A DNA stretch of 64,000 bases, taken from assembly GCF_050947335.1 (NCBI RefSeq), contig NW_027473481.1, forward strand, positions 186,001 to 250,000. Reading direction: 5' to 3'. Positions within the stretch are counted from its first letter, which is position 1. Every line of letters starts with the position of its first letter. This DNA is from Megachile rotundata. Taxonomy: Eukaryota; Arthropoda; Insecta; Hymenoptera; Megachilidae. Below the pieces are notes generated by a model, which saw only the letters and a program-made list of their open reading frames with translations, was not told the origin of the DNA and searched no databases. A program made the translations under genes and the position numbers. This document shows, piece after piece, positions 1-11,981 of the stretch.

Positions 1-161
1 CGATTCAGCCTCTAATTCGCACATATTCGCTGTAATACGACTCTGTACTATGTAGTTATGTTAAGTTATCCTATCTGAGCACAACTCAACACAACAATGA
101 ACAATTTTGCTCCTTTTGCACGAATTTTGCTCGTTTTGAACGAATTTTGCTCATTTTCGAA

Positions 162-302
162 CGATTCAGCCTCTAAATCGCACATATTCGCTGTAATTCG
201 ACTCTGTACTATCTAGTCGTGTTAAGTTATCGTAACTGAGCACAATTCGACACCACAATGAACAATTTTGATCGTTTTGAACGAATTATGCTCATTTTCG
301 CA
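162..302 (+). repeat. Representative short monomer (141 bp)
   Basis: This is one short-type monomer, set to begin at the anchor cgattcag. It contains a conserved part of about 100 bp followed by two 20-bp modules. This copy belongs to the class with ttatcgtaactg at its centre and gatcgttttgaacg in the first module. Because 141 is divisible by three, reading frames continue from one short monomer to the next, but stops in all six frames block translation. Base count in a typical short monomer is about 38% GC, with more C than G on this strand. The start point is a convenience, since a tandem array has no natural boundary. Confidence 0.95.
225..237. repeat. Small dyad in the CGTAAC monomer class
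   Basis: The sequence AGTTA-TCG-TAACT is a perfect inverted repeat with 5-bp arms and a 3-bp centre. It occurs in every monomer with the ttatcgtaactg centre. It is lost in the alternative class, where the right arm reads ctatctg. The array is therefore a mix of monomers with and without the dyad. Similar short symmetries can be protein-binding sites or arise by chance; nothing here decides between these. Confidence 0.6.
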
Positions 303-463
303 CGATTCAGCCTCTAGTTCGCACATATCCGCTGTAATTCGACTCTGTACTATCTAGTTATGTTAAGTTATCCTATCTGAGCACAATTCAACACCACAAT
401 GAACAATTTTGCTCGTTTTGCACGAATTTTGCTCGTTTTGAACGAATTTTGCTCATTTTCGAA
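303..463 (+). repeat. Representative long monomer (161 bp)
   Basis: This is one long-type monomer. It is the same as the short type except for one extra 20-bp module in its distal part, giving three modules instead of two. It carries ttatcctatctg at its centre, the more common partner of the long form. About 130 of the roughly 435 monomers in the window are of this length, by arithmetic on marker spacings. No monomer with one or four modules was noticed, so length is restricted to two states. Confidence 0.95.
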
Positions 464-466
464 CGA
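407..466 (+). repeat. Three 20-bp modules with phased T-tracts
   Basis: Within the long monomer, three 20-bp modules lie at 407-426, 427-446 and 447-466. Each is built from two near-10-bp parts that begin with TTTT. The tracts start at 407, 416, 427, 436, 447 and 456, so they alternate 9 and 11 bp apart and average close to one helical turn. A/T-tracts repeated in helical phase are known to bend DNA, so this stretch is a candidate intrinsic curve. Short monomers keep two modules, and their second module usually begins TTAT, which weakens the run. Confidence 0.85.
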
Positions 467-886
467 TTCAGCCTCTAATTCGCACATATCCGCTGTAATT
501 CGACTCTGTACTATCTAGTTATGTTAAGTTATCCTATCTGAGCACAATTCGACACCACAATGAACAATTTTGCACGTTTTGCACGAATTATGCTCATTTT
601 CGCACGATTCAGCCTCTAATTCGCACATATCCGCTGTAATTCGACTCTGTACTATCTAGTTATGTTAAGTTATCCTATCTGAGCACAATTCAACACCACA
701 ATGAACAATTTTGATCGTTTTGAACGAATTATGCTCATTTTCGCACGATTCAGCCTCTAATTCGCACATATCCGCTGTAATTCGACTCTGTACTATCTAG
801 TCATGTTAAGTTATCGTAACTGAGCACAATTCAACACCACAATGAACAATTTTGATCGTTTTGAACGAATTATGCTCATTTTCGCA

Positions 887-1651
887 CGATTCAGCCTCTA
901 ATTCGCACATATCCGCTGTAATTCGACTCTGTACTATCTAGTCATGTTAAGTTATCGTAACTGAGCACAATACAACACCACAATGAACAATTTTGATCGT
1001 TTTGAACGAATTATGCTCATTTTCGCACGATTCAGCCTCTAATTCGCACATATCCGCTGTAATTCGACTCTGTACTATCTAGTTATGTTAAGTTATCCTA
1101 TCTGAGCACAATTCAACACCACAATGAACAATTTTGCTCGTTTTGCACGAATTTTGCTCGTTTTGAACGAATTTTGCTCATTTTCGAACGATTCAGCCTC
1201 TAATTCGCTCATATCCGCTGTAATTCGACTCTGTACTCTCTAGTTATGTTAAGTTATCGTAACTGAGCACAATTCAACACCACAATGAACAATTTTGCTC
1301 GTTTTGAACGAATTATGCTCATTTTCGCACGATTCAGCCTCTAGTTCGCACATATCCGCTGTAATTCGACTCTGTACTATCTAGTTATGTTAAGTTATCC
1401 TATCTGAGCACAATTCAACACCACAATGAACAATTTTGCTCGTTTTGCACGAATTTTGCCCGTTTTGAACGAATTTTGCTCATTTTCGAACGATTCAGCC
1501 TCTAATTCGCACATATCCGCTGTAATTCGACTCTGTACTATCTAGTTATGTTAAGTTATCCTATCTGAGCACAATTCAACACCACAATGAACAATTTTGC
1601 TCGTTTTGCACGAATTTTGCTCGTTTTGAACGAATTTTGCTCATTTTCGAA
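887..1651 (+). repeat. Five-monomer segment, copy 1 of offset-2537 pair
   Basis: This 765-bp run (141+161+141+161+161) is repeated at 3424-4188, exactly 2,537 bp downstream. Shared private markers are aatacaac (969 and 3506), cgctcatatcc, and tactctctag (1234 and 3771). The copies differ at the CENP-B-like substitution near 1460 and near the right edge, where copy 2 has ctcaatttcg. Confidence 0.85.
1458..1474 (-). other. CENP-B-box-like motif, all nine core positions
   Basis: On the minus strand this reads ATTCGTTCAAAACGGGC. It fits the established CENP-B box core NTTCGNNNNANNCGGGN at all nine fixed positions. The surrounding array carries the same site as ATTCGTTCAAAACGAGC or ATTCGTGCAAAACGAGC, one core base short of the consensus. 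The difference is a single substitution on the plus strand (tttgctcg to tttgcccg) that is absent from the duplicate of this stretch near 3995. It is the only full match I noticed. The match to the published pattern is seen; binding by any CENP-B-like or pogo-derived protein is not shown. Confidence 0.55.
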
Positions 1652-3423
1652 CGATTCAGCCTCTAATTCGCACATATCCGCTGTAATTCGACTCTGTACT
1701 ATCTAGTTATGTTAAGTTATCCTATCTGAGCACAAATCAACACCGCAATGAACAATTTTGCTCGTTTTGCACGAATTTTGCTCGTTTTGAACGAATTTTG
1801 CTCATTTTCGAACGATTCAGCCTCTAATTCGCACATATCCGCTGTAATTCGACTCTGTACTACCTAGTTATGTTACGTTATCCTATCTGAGCACAATTCA
1901 ACACCACAACGAACAATTTTGCTCGTTTTGCACGAATTAGGATAATTTTCGCACGATTCAGCCTCTAATTCGCACATATCCGCTGTAATTCGACTCTGTA
2001 CTATGTAGTTATGTTAAGTTATCCTATCTGAGCACAATTCAACACCACAATGAACAATTTTGCTCGTTTTGCACGAATTTTGCTCGTTTTGAACGAATTT
2101 TGCTCATTTTCGAACGATTCAGCCTCTAAATCGCACATATTCGCTGTAATTCGACTCTGTACTATCTTGTTATGTTAAGTTATCCTATCTGAGCACAATT
2201 TGACACCACAATGAACAATTTTGCTCGTTTTGCACGAATTATGCTCATTTTCGCACGATTCAGCCTCTAATTCGCACATATCCGCTGTAATTCGACTCTG
2301 TACTATCTAGTCTAGTTAAGTTATCGTAACTGAGCACAATTCAACACCACAATGACCAATTTTGATCGTTTTGAACGAATTATGCTCATTTTCGCACGAT
2401 TCAGCCTCTAATTAGCACATATCCGCTGTAATTCGACTCTGTACTATCTAGTCATGTTAAGTTATCGTAAGTGAGCACAATTCAACACCACAATGAACAA
2501 TTTTGATCGTTTTGAACGAATTATGCTCATTTTCGAACGATTCAGCTTCTAATTCGCACATATCCGCTGTAATTCGACTCTGTACTATCTAGTTATGTTA
2601 AGTTATCCTATCTGAGCACAATTCAACAGCACAATGAACAATTTTGCTCGTTTTGCACGAATTGTGCTCATTTTCGCACGATTCAGCCTCTAATTCGCAC
2701 ATATCCGCTGTAATTCGACTCTGTACTATCTAGTTATGTTAAGTTATTCTATCTGAGCACAATTCAACACCACAATGAACAATTTTGCTCGTTTTGCACG
2801 AATTTTGCTCGTTTTGAACGAATTTTGCTCATTTTCGAACGATTCAGCCTCTAATTCGCACATATCCGCTGTAATTCGACTCTGTACTATCTAGTTATGT
2901 TAAGTTATCCTATCTGAGCACAATTCAACACCACAATGAACAATTTTGCTCGTTTTGAACGAATTTTGCTCATTTTCGAACGATTCAGCCTCTAATTCGC
3001 ACATATCCGCTGTAATTCGACTCTGTACTACCTAGTTATGTTACGTTATCCTATCTGAGCACAATTCAACACCACAACGAACAATTTTGCTCGTTTTGCA
3101 CGAATTAGGATCATTTTCGCACGATTCAGCCTCTAATTCGCACATATCCGCTGTAATTCGACTCTGTACTATGTAGTTATGTTAAGTTATCCTATCTGAG
3201 CACAATTCAACACCACAATGAACAATTTTGCTCGTTTTGCACGAATTTTGTTCGTTTTGAACGAATTTTGCTCATTTTCGAACGATTCAGCCTCTAAATC
3301 GCACATATTCGCTGTAATTCGAGTCTGTACTATCTAGTTATGTTAAGTTATCCTATCTGAGCACAATTTGACACCACAATGAACAATTTTGCTCGTTTTG
3401 CACGAATTATGCTCATTTTCGCA

Positions 3424-4188
3424 CGATTCAGCCTCTAATTCGCACATATCCGCTGTAATTCGACTCTGTACTATCTAGTCATGTTAAGTTATCGTAACTG
3501 AGCACAATACAACACCACAATGAACAATTTTGATCGTTTTGAACGAATTATGCTCATTTTCGCACGATTCAGCCTCTAATTCGCACATATCCGCTGTAAT
3601 TCGACTCTGTACTATCTAGTTATGTTAAGTTATCCTATCTGAGCACAATTCAACACCACAATGAACAATTTTGCTCGTTTTGCACGAATTTTGCTCGTTT
3701 TGAACGAATTTTGCTCATTTTCGAACGATTCAGCCTCTAATTCGCTCATATCCGCTGTAATTCGACTCTGTACTCTCTAGTTATGTTAAGTTATCGTAAC
3801 TGAGCACAATTCAACACCACAATGAACAATTTTGCTCGTTTTGAACGAATTATGCTCATTTTCGCACGATTCAGCCTCTAGTTCGCACATATCCGCTGTA
3901 ATTCGACTCTGTACTATCTAGTTATGTTAAGTTATCCTATCTGAGCACAATTCAACACCACAATGAACAATTTTGCTCGTTTTGCACGAATTTTGCTCGT
4001 TTTGAACGAATTTTGCTCATTTTCGAACGATTCAGCCTCTAATTCGCACATATCCGCTGTAATTCGACTCTGTACTATCTAGTTATGTTAAGTTATCCTA
4101 TCTGAGCACAATTCAACACCACAATGAACAATTTTGCTCGTTTTGCACGAATTTTGCTCGTTTTGAACGAATTTTGCTCAATTTCGAA
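3424..4188 (+). repeat. Five-monomer segment, copy 2 of offset-2537 pair
   Basis: This is the second copy of the 887-1651 run. Its right end, marked by ctcaatttcg near 4178, is also where the first super-repeat begins. The exchange that created the super-repeat junction may therefore lie at or next to this monomer. Confidence 0.8.
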
Positions 4189-7100
4189 CGATTCAGCCTC
4201 TAATTCGCACATATCCGCTGTAATTCGACTCTGTACTATGTAGTTATGTTAAGTTATCCTATCTGAGCACAATTCAACACCACAATGAACAATTTTGCTC
4301 CTTTTGCACGAATTTTGCTCGTTTTGAACGAATTTTGCTCACATTCGAACGATTCAGCCTCTAAATCGCACATATTCGCTGTAATTCGACTCTGTACTAT
4401 CTAGTCATGTTAAGTTATCGTAACTGAGCACAATTCAACACCACAATGAACAATTTTGATCGTTTTGAACGAATTATGCTCATTTTCGCACGATTCAGCC
4501 TCTAATTCGCACATATCCGCTGTAATTCCACTCTGTACTATCTAGTTATGTTAAGTTATCCTATCTGAGCACAATTCAACACCACAATGAACAATTTTGC
4601 TCGTTTTGAACGAATTATGCTCATTTTCGCACGATTCAGCCTCTAGTTCGCACATATCCGCTGTAATTCGACTCTGTAATATCTAGTCATGTTAAGTTAT
4701 CGTAACTGAGCACAATTCAACACCACAATGAACAATTTTGATCGTTTTGAACGAATTATGCTCATTTTCGCACGATTCAGCCTCTAATTCGCACATATCC
4801 GCTGTAATTCGACTCTGTACTATCTAGTTATGTTACGTTATCCTATCTGAGCACAATTCAACAGCACAATGAACAATTTTGCTCGTTTTGCACGAATTGT
4901 GCTAATTTTCGCACGATTCAGCCTCTAATTCGCACATATCCGCTGTAATTCGACTCTGTACTATCTAGTTATGTTAAGTTATCCTATCTGAGCACAATTC
5001 AACACCACAATGAACAATTTTGCTCGTTTTGCACGAATTTTGCTCGTTTTGAACGAATTTTGCTCATTTTCGAACGATTCAGCCTCTAATTCGCACATAT
5101 CCGCTGTAATTCGACTCTGTACTATCTAGTTATGTTAAGTTATCCTATCTGAGCACAAATCAACACCGCAATGAACAATTTTGCTCGTTTTGCACGAATT
5201 TTGCTCGTTTTGAACGAATTTTGCTCATTTTCGAACGATTCAGCCTCTAATTCGCACATATCCGCTGTAATTCGACTCTGTACTACCTAGTTATGTTACG
5301 TTATCCTATCTGAGCACAATTCAACACCACAACGAACAATTTTGCTCGTTTTGCACGAATTAGGATCATTTTCGCACGATTCAGCCTCTAATTCGCACAT
5401 ATCCGCTGTAATTCGACTCTGTACTATGTAGTTATGTTAAGTTATCCTATCTGAGCACAATTCAACACCACAATGAACAATTTTGCTCGTTTTGCACGAA
5501 TTTTGCTCGTTTTGAACGAATTTTGCTCATTTTCGAACGATTCAGCCTCTAAATCGCACATATTCGCTGTAATTCGACTCTGTACTATCTTGTTATGTTA
5601 AGTTATCCTATCTGAGCACAATTTGACACCACAATGAACAATTTTGCTCGTTTTGAACGAATTTTGCTCATTTTCGAACGATTCAGCCTCTAATTCGCAC
5701 ATATCCGCTGTAATTCGACTCTGTACTACCTAGTTATGTTACGTTATCCTATCTGAGCACAATTCAACACCACAACGAACAATTTTGCTCGTTTTGCACG
5801 AATTAGGATCATTTTCGCACGATTCAGCCTCTAATTCGCACATATCCGCTGTAATTCGACTCTGTACTATGTAGTTATGTTAAGTTATCCTATCTGAGCA
5901 CAATTCAACACCACAATGAACAATTTTGCTCGTTTTGCACGAATTTTGTTCGTTTTGAACGAATTTTGCTCATTTTCGAACGATTCAGCCTCTAAATCGC
6001 ACATATTCGCTGCAATTCGACTCTGTACTATCTAGTTATGTTAAGTTATCCTATCTGAGCACAATTTGACACCACAATGAACAATTTTGCTCGTTTTGCA
6101 CGAATTATGCTCATTTTCGCACGATTCAGCCTCTAATTCGCACATATCCGCTGTAATTCGACTCTGTACTATCTAGTCTAGTTAAGTTATCGTAACTGAA
6201 CACAATTCAACACCACAAGGAACAATTTTGATCGTTTTGAACGAATTATGCTCATTTTCGCACGATTCAGCCTCTAATTAGCACATATCCGCTGTAATTC
6301 GACTCTGTACTATCTAGTCATGTTAAGTTATCGTAACTGAGAACAATTCAACACCACAATGAACAATTTTGATCGTTTTGCACGAATTGTGCTCATTTTC
6401 GCACGATTCAGCCTCTAATTCGCACATATCCGCTGTAATTCGACTCTGTACTATCTAGTTATGTTAAGTTATCCTATCTGAGCACAATTCAACACCACAA
6501 TGAACAATTTTGCTCGTTTTGCACGAATTTTGCTCGTTTTGAACGAATTTTGCTCATTTTCGAACGATTCAGCCTCTAATTCGCACATATCCGCTGTAAT
6601 TCGACTCTGTACTATCTAGTTATGTTAAGTTATCCTATCTGAGCACAATTCAACACCACAATGAACAATTTTGCTCGTTTTGCACGAATTGTGCTCATTT
6701 TCGCACGATTCAGCCTCTAATTCGCACATATACGCTGTAATTCGACTCTGTACTATCTAGTTATGTTAAGTTATCCTATCTGAGCACAATTCCACACCAC
6801 AATGAACAATTTTGCTCGTTTTGCACGAATTTTGCTCGTTTTGAACGAATTTTGCTCATTTTCGAACGATTCAGCCTCTAATTCGCAGATATCCGCTGTA
6901 ATTCCACTCTGTACTATCTAGTTATGTTAAGTTATCCTATCTGAGCACAATTCAACACCACAACGAACAATTTTGCTCGTTTTGAACGAATTATGCTCAT
7001 TTTCGCACGATTCAGCCTCTAATTCGCACATATCCGCTGTAATTCGACTCTGTACTATGTAGTTATGTTAAGTTATCCTATCTGAGCACAATTCAACACC

Positions 7101-8901
7101 ACAATGAACAATTTTGCTCGTTTTGCACGAATTTTGCTCGTTTTGAACGAATTTTGCTCATTTTCGAACGATTCAGCCTCTAAATCGCACATATTCGCTG
7201 TAATTCGACTCTGTACTATCTAGTCATGTTAAGTTAGCGTAACTGAGCACAATTCAACACCACAATGAACAATTTTGATCGTTTTGAACGAATTATGCTC
7301 ATTTTCGCACGATTCAGCCTCTAATTAGCACATATCCGCTGTAATTCCACTCTGTACTATCTAGTTATGTTAAGTTATCCTATCTGAGCACAATTCAACA
7401 CCACAATGAACAATTTTGCTCGTTTTGAACGAATTTTGTTCATTTTCGAACGATTCAGCCTCTAATTCGCACATATCCGCTGTAATTCGACTCTGTACTA
7501 CCTAGTTATGTTACGTTATCCTATCTGAGCACAATTCAACACCACAACGAACAATTTTGCTCGTTTTGCACGAATTAGGATCATTTTCGCACGATTCAGC
7601 CTCTAATTCGCACATATCCGCTGTAATTCGACTCTGTACTATGTAGTTATGTTAAGTTATCCTATCTGAGCACAATTCAACACCACAATGAACAATTTTG
7701 CTCGTTTTGCACGAATTTTGCTCGTTTTGAACGAATTTTGCTCATTTTCGAACGATTCAGCCTCTAATTCGCACATATCCGCTGTAATTCGACTCTGTAC
7801 TATCTAGTTATGTTAAGTTATCCTATCTGAGCACAATTCAACACCACAACGAACAATTTTGCTCGTTTTGCACGAATTAGGATCATTTTCGCACGATTCA
7901 GCCTCTAATTCGCACATATCCGCTGTAATTCGACTCTGTACTATGTAGTTATGTTAAGTTATCCTATCTGAGCACAATTCCACACCACAATGAACAATTT
8001 TGCTCGTTTTGCACGAATTTTGCTCGTTTTGAACGAATTATGCTCATTTTCGCACGATTCAGCCTCTAGTTCGCACATATCCGCTGTAATTCGACTCTGT
8101 ACTATCTAGTTATGTTAAGTTATCCTATCTGAGCACAATTCAACACCACAATGAACAATTTTGCTCGTTTTGCACGAATTTTGCTCATTTTCGAACGATT
8201 CAGGCTCTAATTCGCACATATCCGCTGTAATTCGACTCTGTACTATCTAGTTATGTTAAGTTATCCTATCTGAGCACAATTCAACACCACAATGAACAAT
8301 TTTGCTCGTTTTGAACGAATTATGCTCATTTTCGCACGATTCAGCCTCTAATTCGCACATATCCGCTGTAATTCGACTCTGTACTATCTAGTCATGTTAA
8401 GTTATCGTAACTGAGCACAATTCAACACCACAATGAACAATTTTTGATCGTTTTGAACGAATTATGCTCATTTTCGCACGATTCAGCCTCTAATTCGCAC
8501 ATATCCGCTGTAATTCGACTCTGTACTATCTAGTCATGTTAAGTTATCGTAACTGAGCACAATTCAACACCACAATGAACAATTTTGATCGTTTTGAACG
8601 AATTATGCTCATTTTCGCACGATTCAGCCTCTAACTCGCACATATCCGCTGTAATTCGACTCTGTACTATCTAGTTATGTTAAGTTATCGTAACTGAGCA
8701 CAATTCAACACCACAATGAACAATTTTGCTCGTTTTGAACGAATTTTGCTCATTTTCGAACGATTCAGCCTCTAATTCGCACATATCCGCTGTAATTCGA
8801 CTCTGTACTATCTAGTTATGTTAAGTTATCGTAACTGAGCACAATTCAACACCACAATGAACAATTTTGCTCGTTTTGAACGAATTATGCTCATTTTCGC
8901 A
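4189..8901 (+). repeat. Block A1, irregular monomers
   Basis: This 4,713-bp block of 32 monomers (22 short, 10 long, plus one extra T at 8441) has no 22-monomer order. It is marked by variants rare elsewhere: aggatcattttcg modules, ctacctagttatgttacg, cacaaatcaacaccg (5157), tacgctg (6731), ttagcgtaactg (near 7236), caggctct (near 8202) and ctaactcg (near 8632). Comparison with block A2 at 29018-33730 showed no difference that I noticed, so the two arose by a recent duplication. Confidence 0.88.
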
Positions 8902-11900
8902 CGATTCAGCCTCTAGTTCCCACATATCCGCTGTAATTCGACTCTGTACTATCTAGTTGTGTTAAGTTATCCTATCTGAGCACAATTCAACACCACAATG
9001 AACAATTTTGCTCGTTTTGCACGAATTTTGCTCGTTTTGAACGAATTTTGCTCATTTTCGAACGATTCAGCCTCTAATTCGCACATATCCGCTGTAATTC
9101 GACTCTGTACTATCTAGTTATGTTAAGTTATCCTATCTCAGCACAATTCGACACCACAATGAACAATTTTGCACGTTTTGCACGAATTATGCTCATTTTC
9201 GCACGATTCAGCCTCTAATTCGCACATATCCGCTGTAATTCGACTCTGTACTATCTAGTCATGTTAAGTTATCGTAACTGAGCACAATTCAACACCACAA
9301 TGAACAATTTTGATCGTTTTGAACGAATTATGCTCATTTTCGCACGATTCAGCCTCTAATTCGCACATATCCGCTGTAATTCGACTCTGTACTATCTAGT
9401 CATGTTGAGTTATCATAACTGAGCACAATTCAACACCACAATGAGCAATTTTGATCGTTTTAATCGAATTATGCTCATTTTCGCACGATTCAGCCTCTAA
9501 TTCGCACATATCCGCTGTAATTCGACTCTGTACTATCTAGTTATGTTAAGTTATCCTATCTGAGCACAATTCAACACCACAATGAACAATTTTGATCGTT
9601 TGAACGAATTATGCTCATTTTCGCACGATTCAGCCTCTAATTCGCACATATCCGCTGTAATTCGACTCTGTACTATCTAGTCATGTTAAGTTATCGTAAC
9701 TGAGCACAATTCAACACCACAATGAACAATTTTGATCGTTTTGAACGAATTATGCTCATTTTCGCACGATTCAGCCTCTAATTCGCACATATCCGCTGTA
9801 ATTCGACTCTGTACTATCTAGTCATGTTAAGTTATCGTAACTGAGCACAATACAACACCACAATGAACAATTTTGATCGTTTTGAACGAATTATGCTCAT
9901 TTTCGCACGATTCAGCCTCTAATTCGCACATATCCGCTGTAATTCGACTCTGTACTATCTAGTTATGTTAAGTTATCCTATCTGAGCACAATTCAACACC
10001 ACAATGAACAATTTTGCTCGTTTTGCACGAATTTTGCTCGTTTTGAACGAATTTTGCTCATTTTCGAACGATTCAGCCTCTAATTCGCTCATATCCGCTG
10101 TAATTCGACTCTGTACTATCTAGTTATGTTAAGTTATCGTAACTGAGCACAATTCAACACCACAATGAACAATTTTGCTCGTTTTGAACGAATTATGCTC
10201 ATTTTCGCACGATTCAGCCTCTAGTTCGCACATATCCGCTGTAATTCGACTCTGTACTATCTAGTTATGTTAAGTTATCCTATCTGAGCACAATTCGACA
10301 CCACAATGAACAATTTTGCTCGTTTTGAACGAATTATGTTCATTTTCGCACGATTCAGCCTCTAATTCGCACATATCCGCTGTAATTCGACTCTGTACTA
10401 TCTAGTCATGTTATGTTATCGTAACTGAGCACAATTCAACACCACAACGAACAATTTTGCTCGTTTTGAACGTATTATGCTCATTTTGAACGAATTTTGC
10501 TCATTTTCGAACGATTCAGCCTCTAATTCGCACATATCCTCTGTAATTCGACTCTGTACTATCTAGTTATGTTAAGTTATCCTATCTGAGCACAATTCGA
10601 CACCACAATGAACAATTTTGCTCGTTTTGAACGAATTATGTTCATTTTCGCACGATTCAGCCTCTAATTCGCACATATCCGCTGTAATTCGACTCTGTAC
10701 TATCTAGTCATGTTATGTTATCGTAACTGAGCACAATTCAACACCACAATGAACAATTTTGCTCGTTTTGAACGTATTATGCTCATTTTGAACGAATTTT
10801 GCTCATTTTCGAACGATTCAGCCTCTAATTCGCAGATATCCGCTGTAATTCGACTCTGTACTATGTAGTTATGTTAAGTTATCCTATCTGAGCACAATTC
10901 AACACCACAATGAACAATTTTGCTCCTTTTGCACGAATTTTGCTCGTTTTGAACGAATTTTGCTCATTTTCGAACGATTCAGCCTCTAAATCGCACATAT
11001 TCGCTGTAATTCGACTCTGTACTACCTAGTCATGTTAAGTTATCGTAACTGAGCACAATTCAACACCACAATGAACAATTTTGATCGTTTTGAACGAATT
11101 ATGCTCATTTTCGCACGATTCAGCCTCTAATTCGCACATATCCGCTGTAATTCCACTCTGTACTATCTAGTTATGTTAAGTTATCCTATCTGAGCACAAT
11201 TCAACACCACAATGAACAATTTTGCTCGTTTTGAACGAATTATGCTCATTTTCGCACGATTCAGCCTCTAGTTCGCACATATCCGCTGTAATTCGACTCT
11301 GTAATATCTAGTCATGTTAAGTTATCCTATCTGAGCACAATTCAACACCACAATGAACAATTTTGCTCGTTTTGCACGAATTTTGCTCGTTTTGAACGAA
11401 TTTTGCTCAATTTCGAACGATTCAGCCTCTAATTCGCACATATCCGCTGTAATTCGACTCTGTACTATCTAGTCATGTTAAGTTATCGTAACTGAGCACA
11501 ATTCAACACCACAATGAACAATTTTGATCGTTTTGAACGAATTATACTCATTTTCGCACGATTCAGCCTCTAATTCGCACATATCCGCTGTAATTCGACT
11601 CTGTACTATCTAGTTATGTTAAGTTATCGTAACTGAGCACAATTCAACACCACAATGAACAATTTTGCTCGTTTTGAACGAATTATGCTCATTTTCGCAC
11701 GATTCAGCCTCTAGTTCGCACATATCCGCTGTAATTCGACTCTGTACTATCTAGTTATGTTAAGTTATCCTATCTGAGCACAATTCGACACCACAATGAA
11801 CAATTTTGCACGTTTTGCACGAATTATGCTCATTTTCGAACGATTCAGCCTCTAATTCGCACATATCCGCTGTAATTCGACTCTGTACTATCTAGTTATG

Positions 11901-11981
11901 TTAAGTTATCGTAACTGAGCACAATTCAACACCACAATGAACAATTTTGCTCGTTTTGAACGAATTATGCTCATTTTCGCA
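8902..11981 (+). repeat. HOR unit 1, 21 monomers, 3,080 bp
   Basis: The unit starts with the marker monomer that reads ctagttcccac. It follows the order m1 to m22 defined for 11982-15203 but lacks m7, one of two adjacent near-identical monomers. Monomer m5 (9486-9625) is 140 bp because one T is missing from a T-run at 9599-9601. Otherwise it would be 3,081 bp, equal to 15 short and 6 long monomers. Confidence 0.88.

Larger units (their letters stand above)
1..4188 (+). repeat. Leading irregular block L
   Basis: This block holds about 28 monomers (about 16 short and 12 long by arithmetic) that do not follow the 22-monomer order seen further right. Short runs are duplicated inside it, see 887-1651 and 3424-4188. 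Part of it (about 2.4 to 3.2 kb) recurs at about 49.6 to 50.4 kb with an offset of 47,202 bp, including the shared variants gtaagtgag (2467 and 49669) and aagttattct (2741 and 49943). It therefore resembles the rearranged A-like block at 47807-53867. The array presumably continues to the left of the window. Confidence 0.8.

Noticed and set aside
33..43. taatacgactc, identical to the first 11 bases of the phage T7 promoter
   Set aside because: It is a one-base variant of the monomer block taattcgactctgtac, recurs in a few monomers (for example 24640), and lacks the rest of the promoter. It is a chance match.
3098..3117. aggatcattttcg modules as a possible foreign insertion
   Set aside because: Length and flanks are those of a normal short monomer. 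The change is a few substitutions in the second module and recurs in many A-type monomers.
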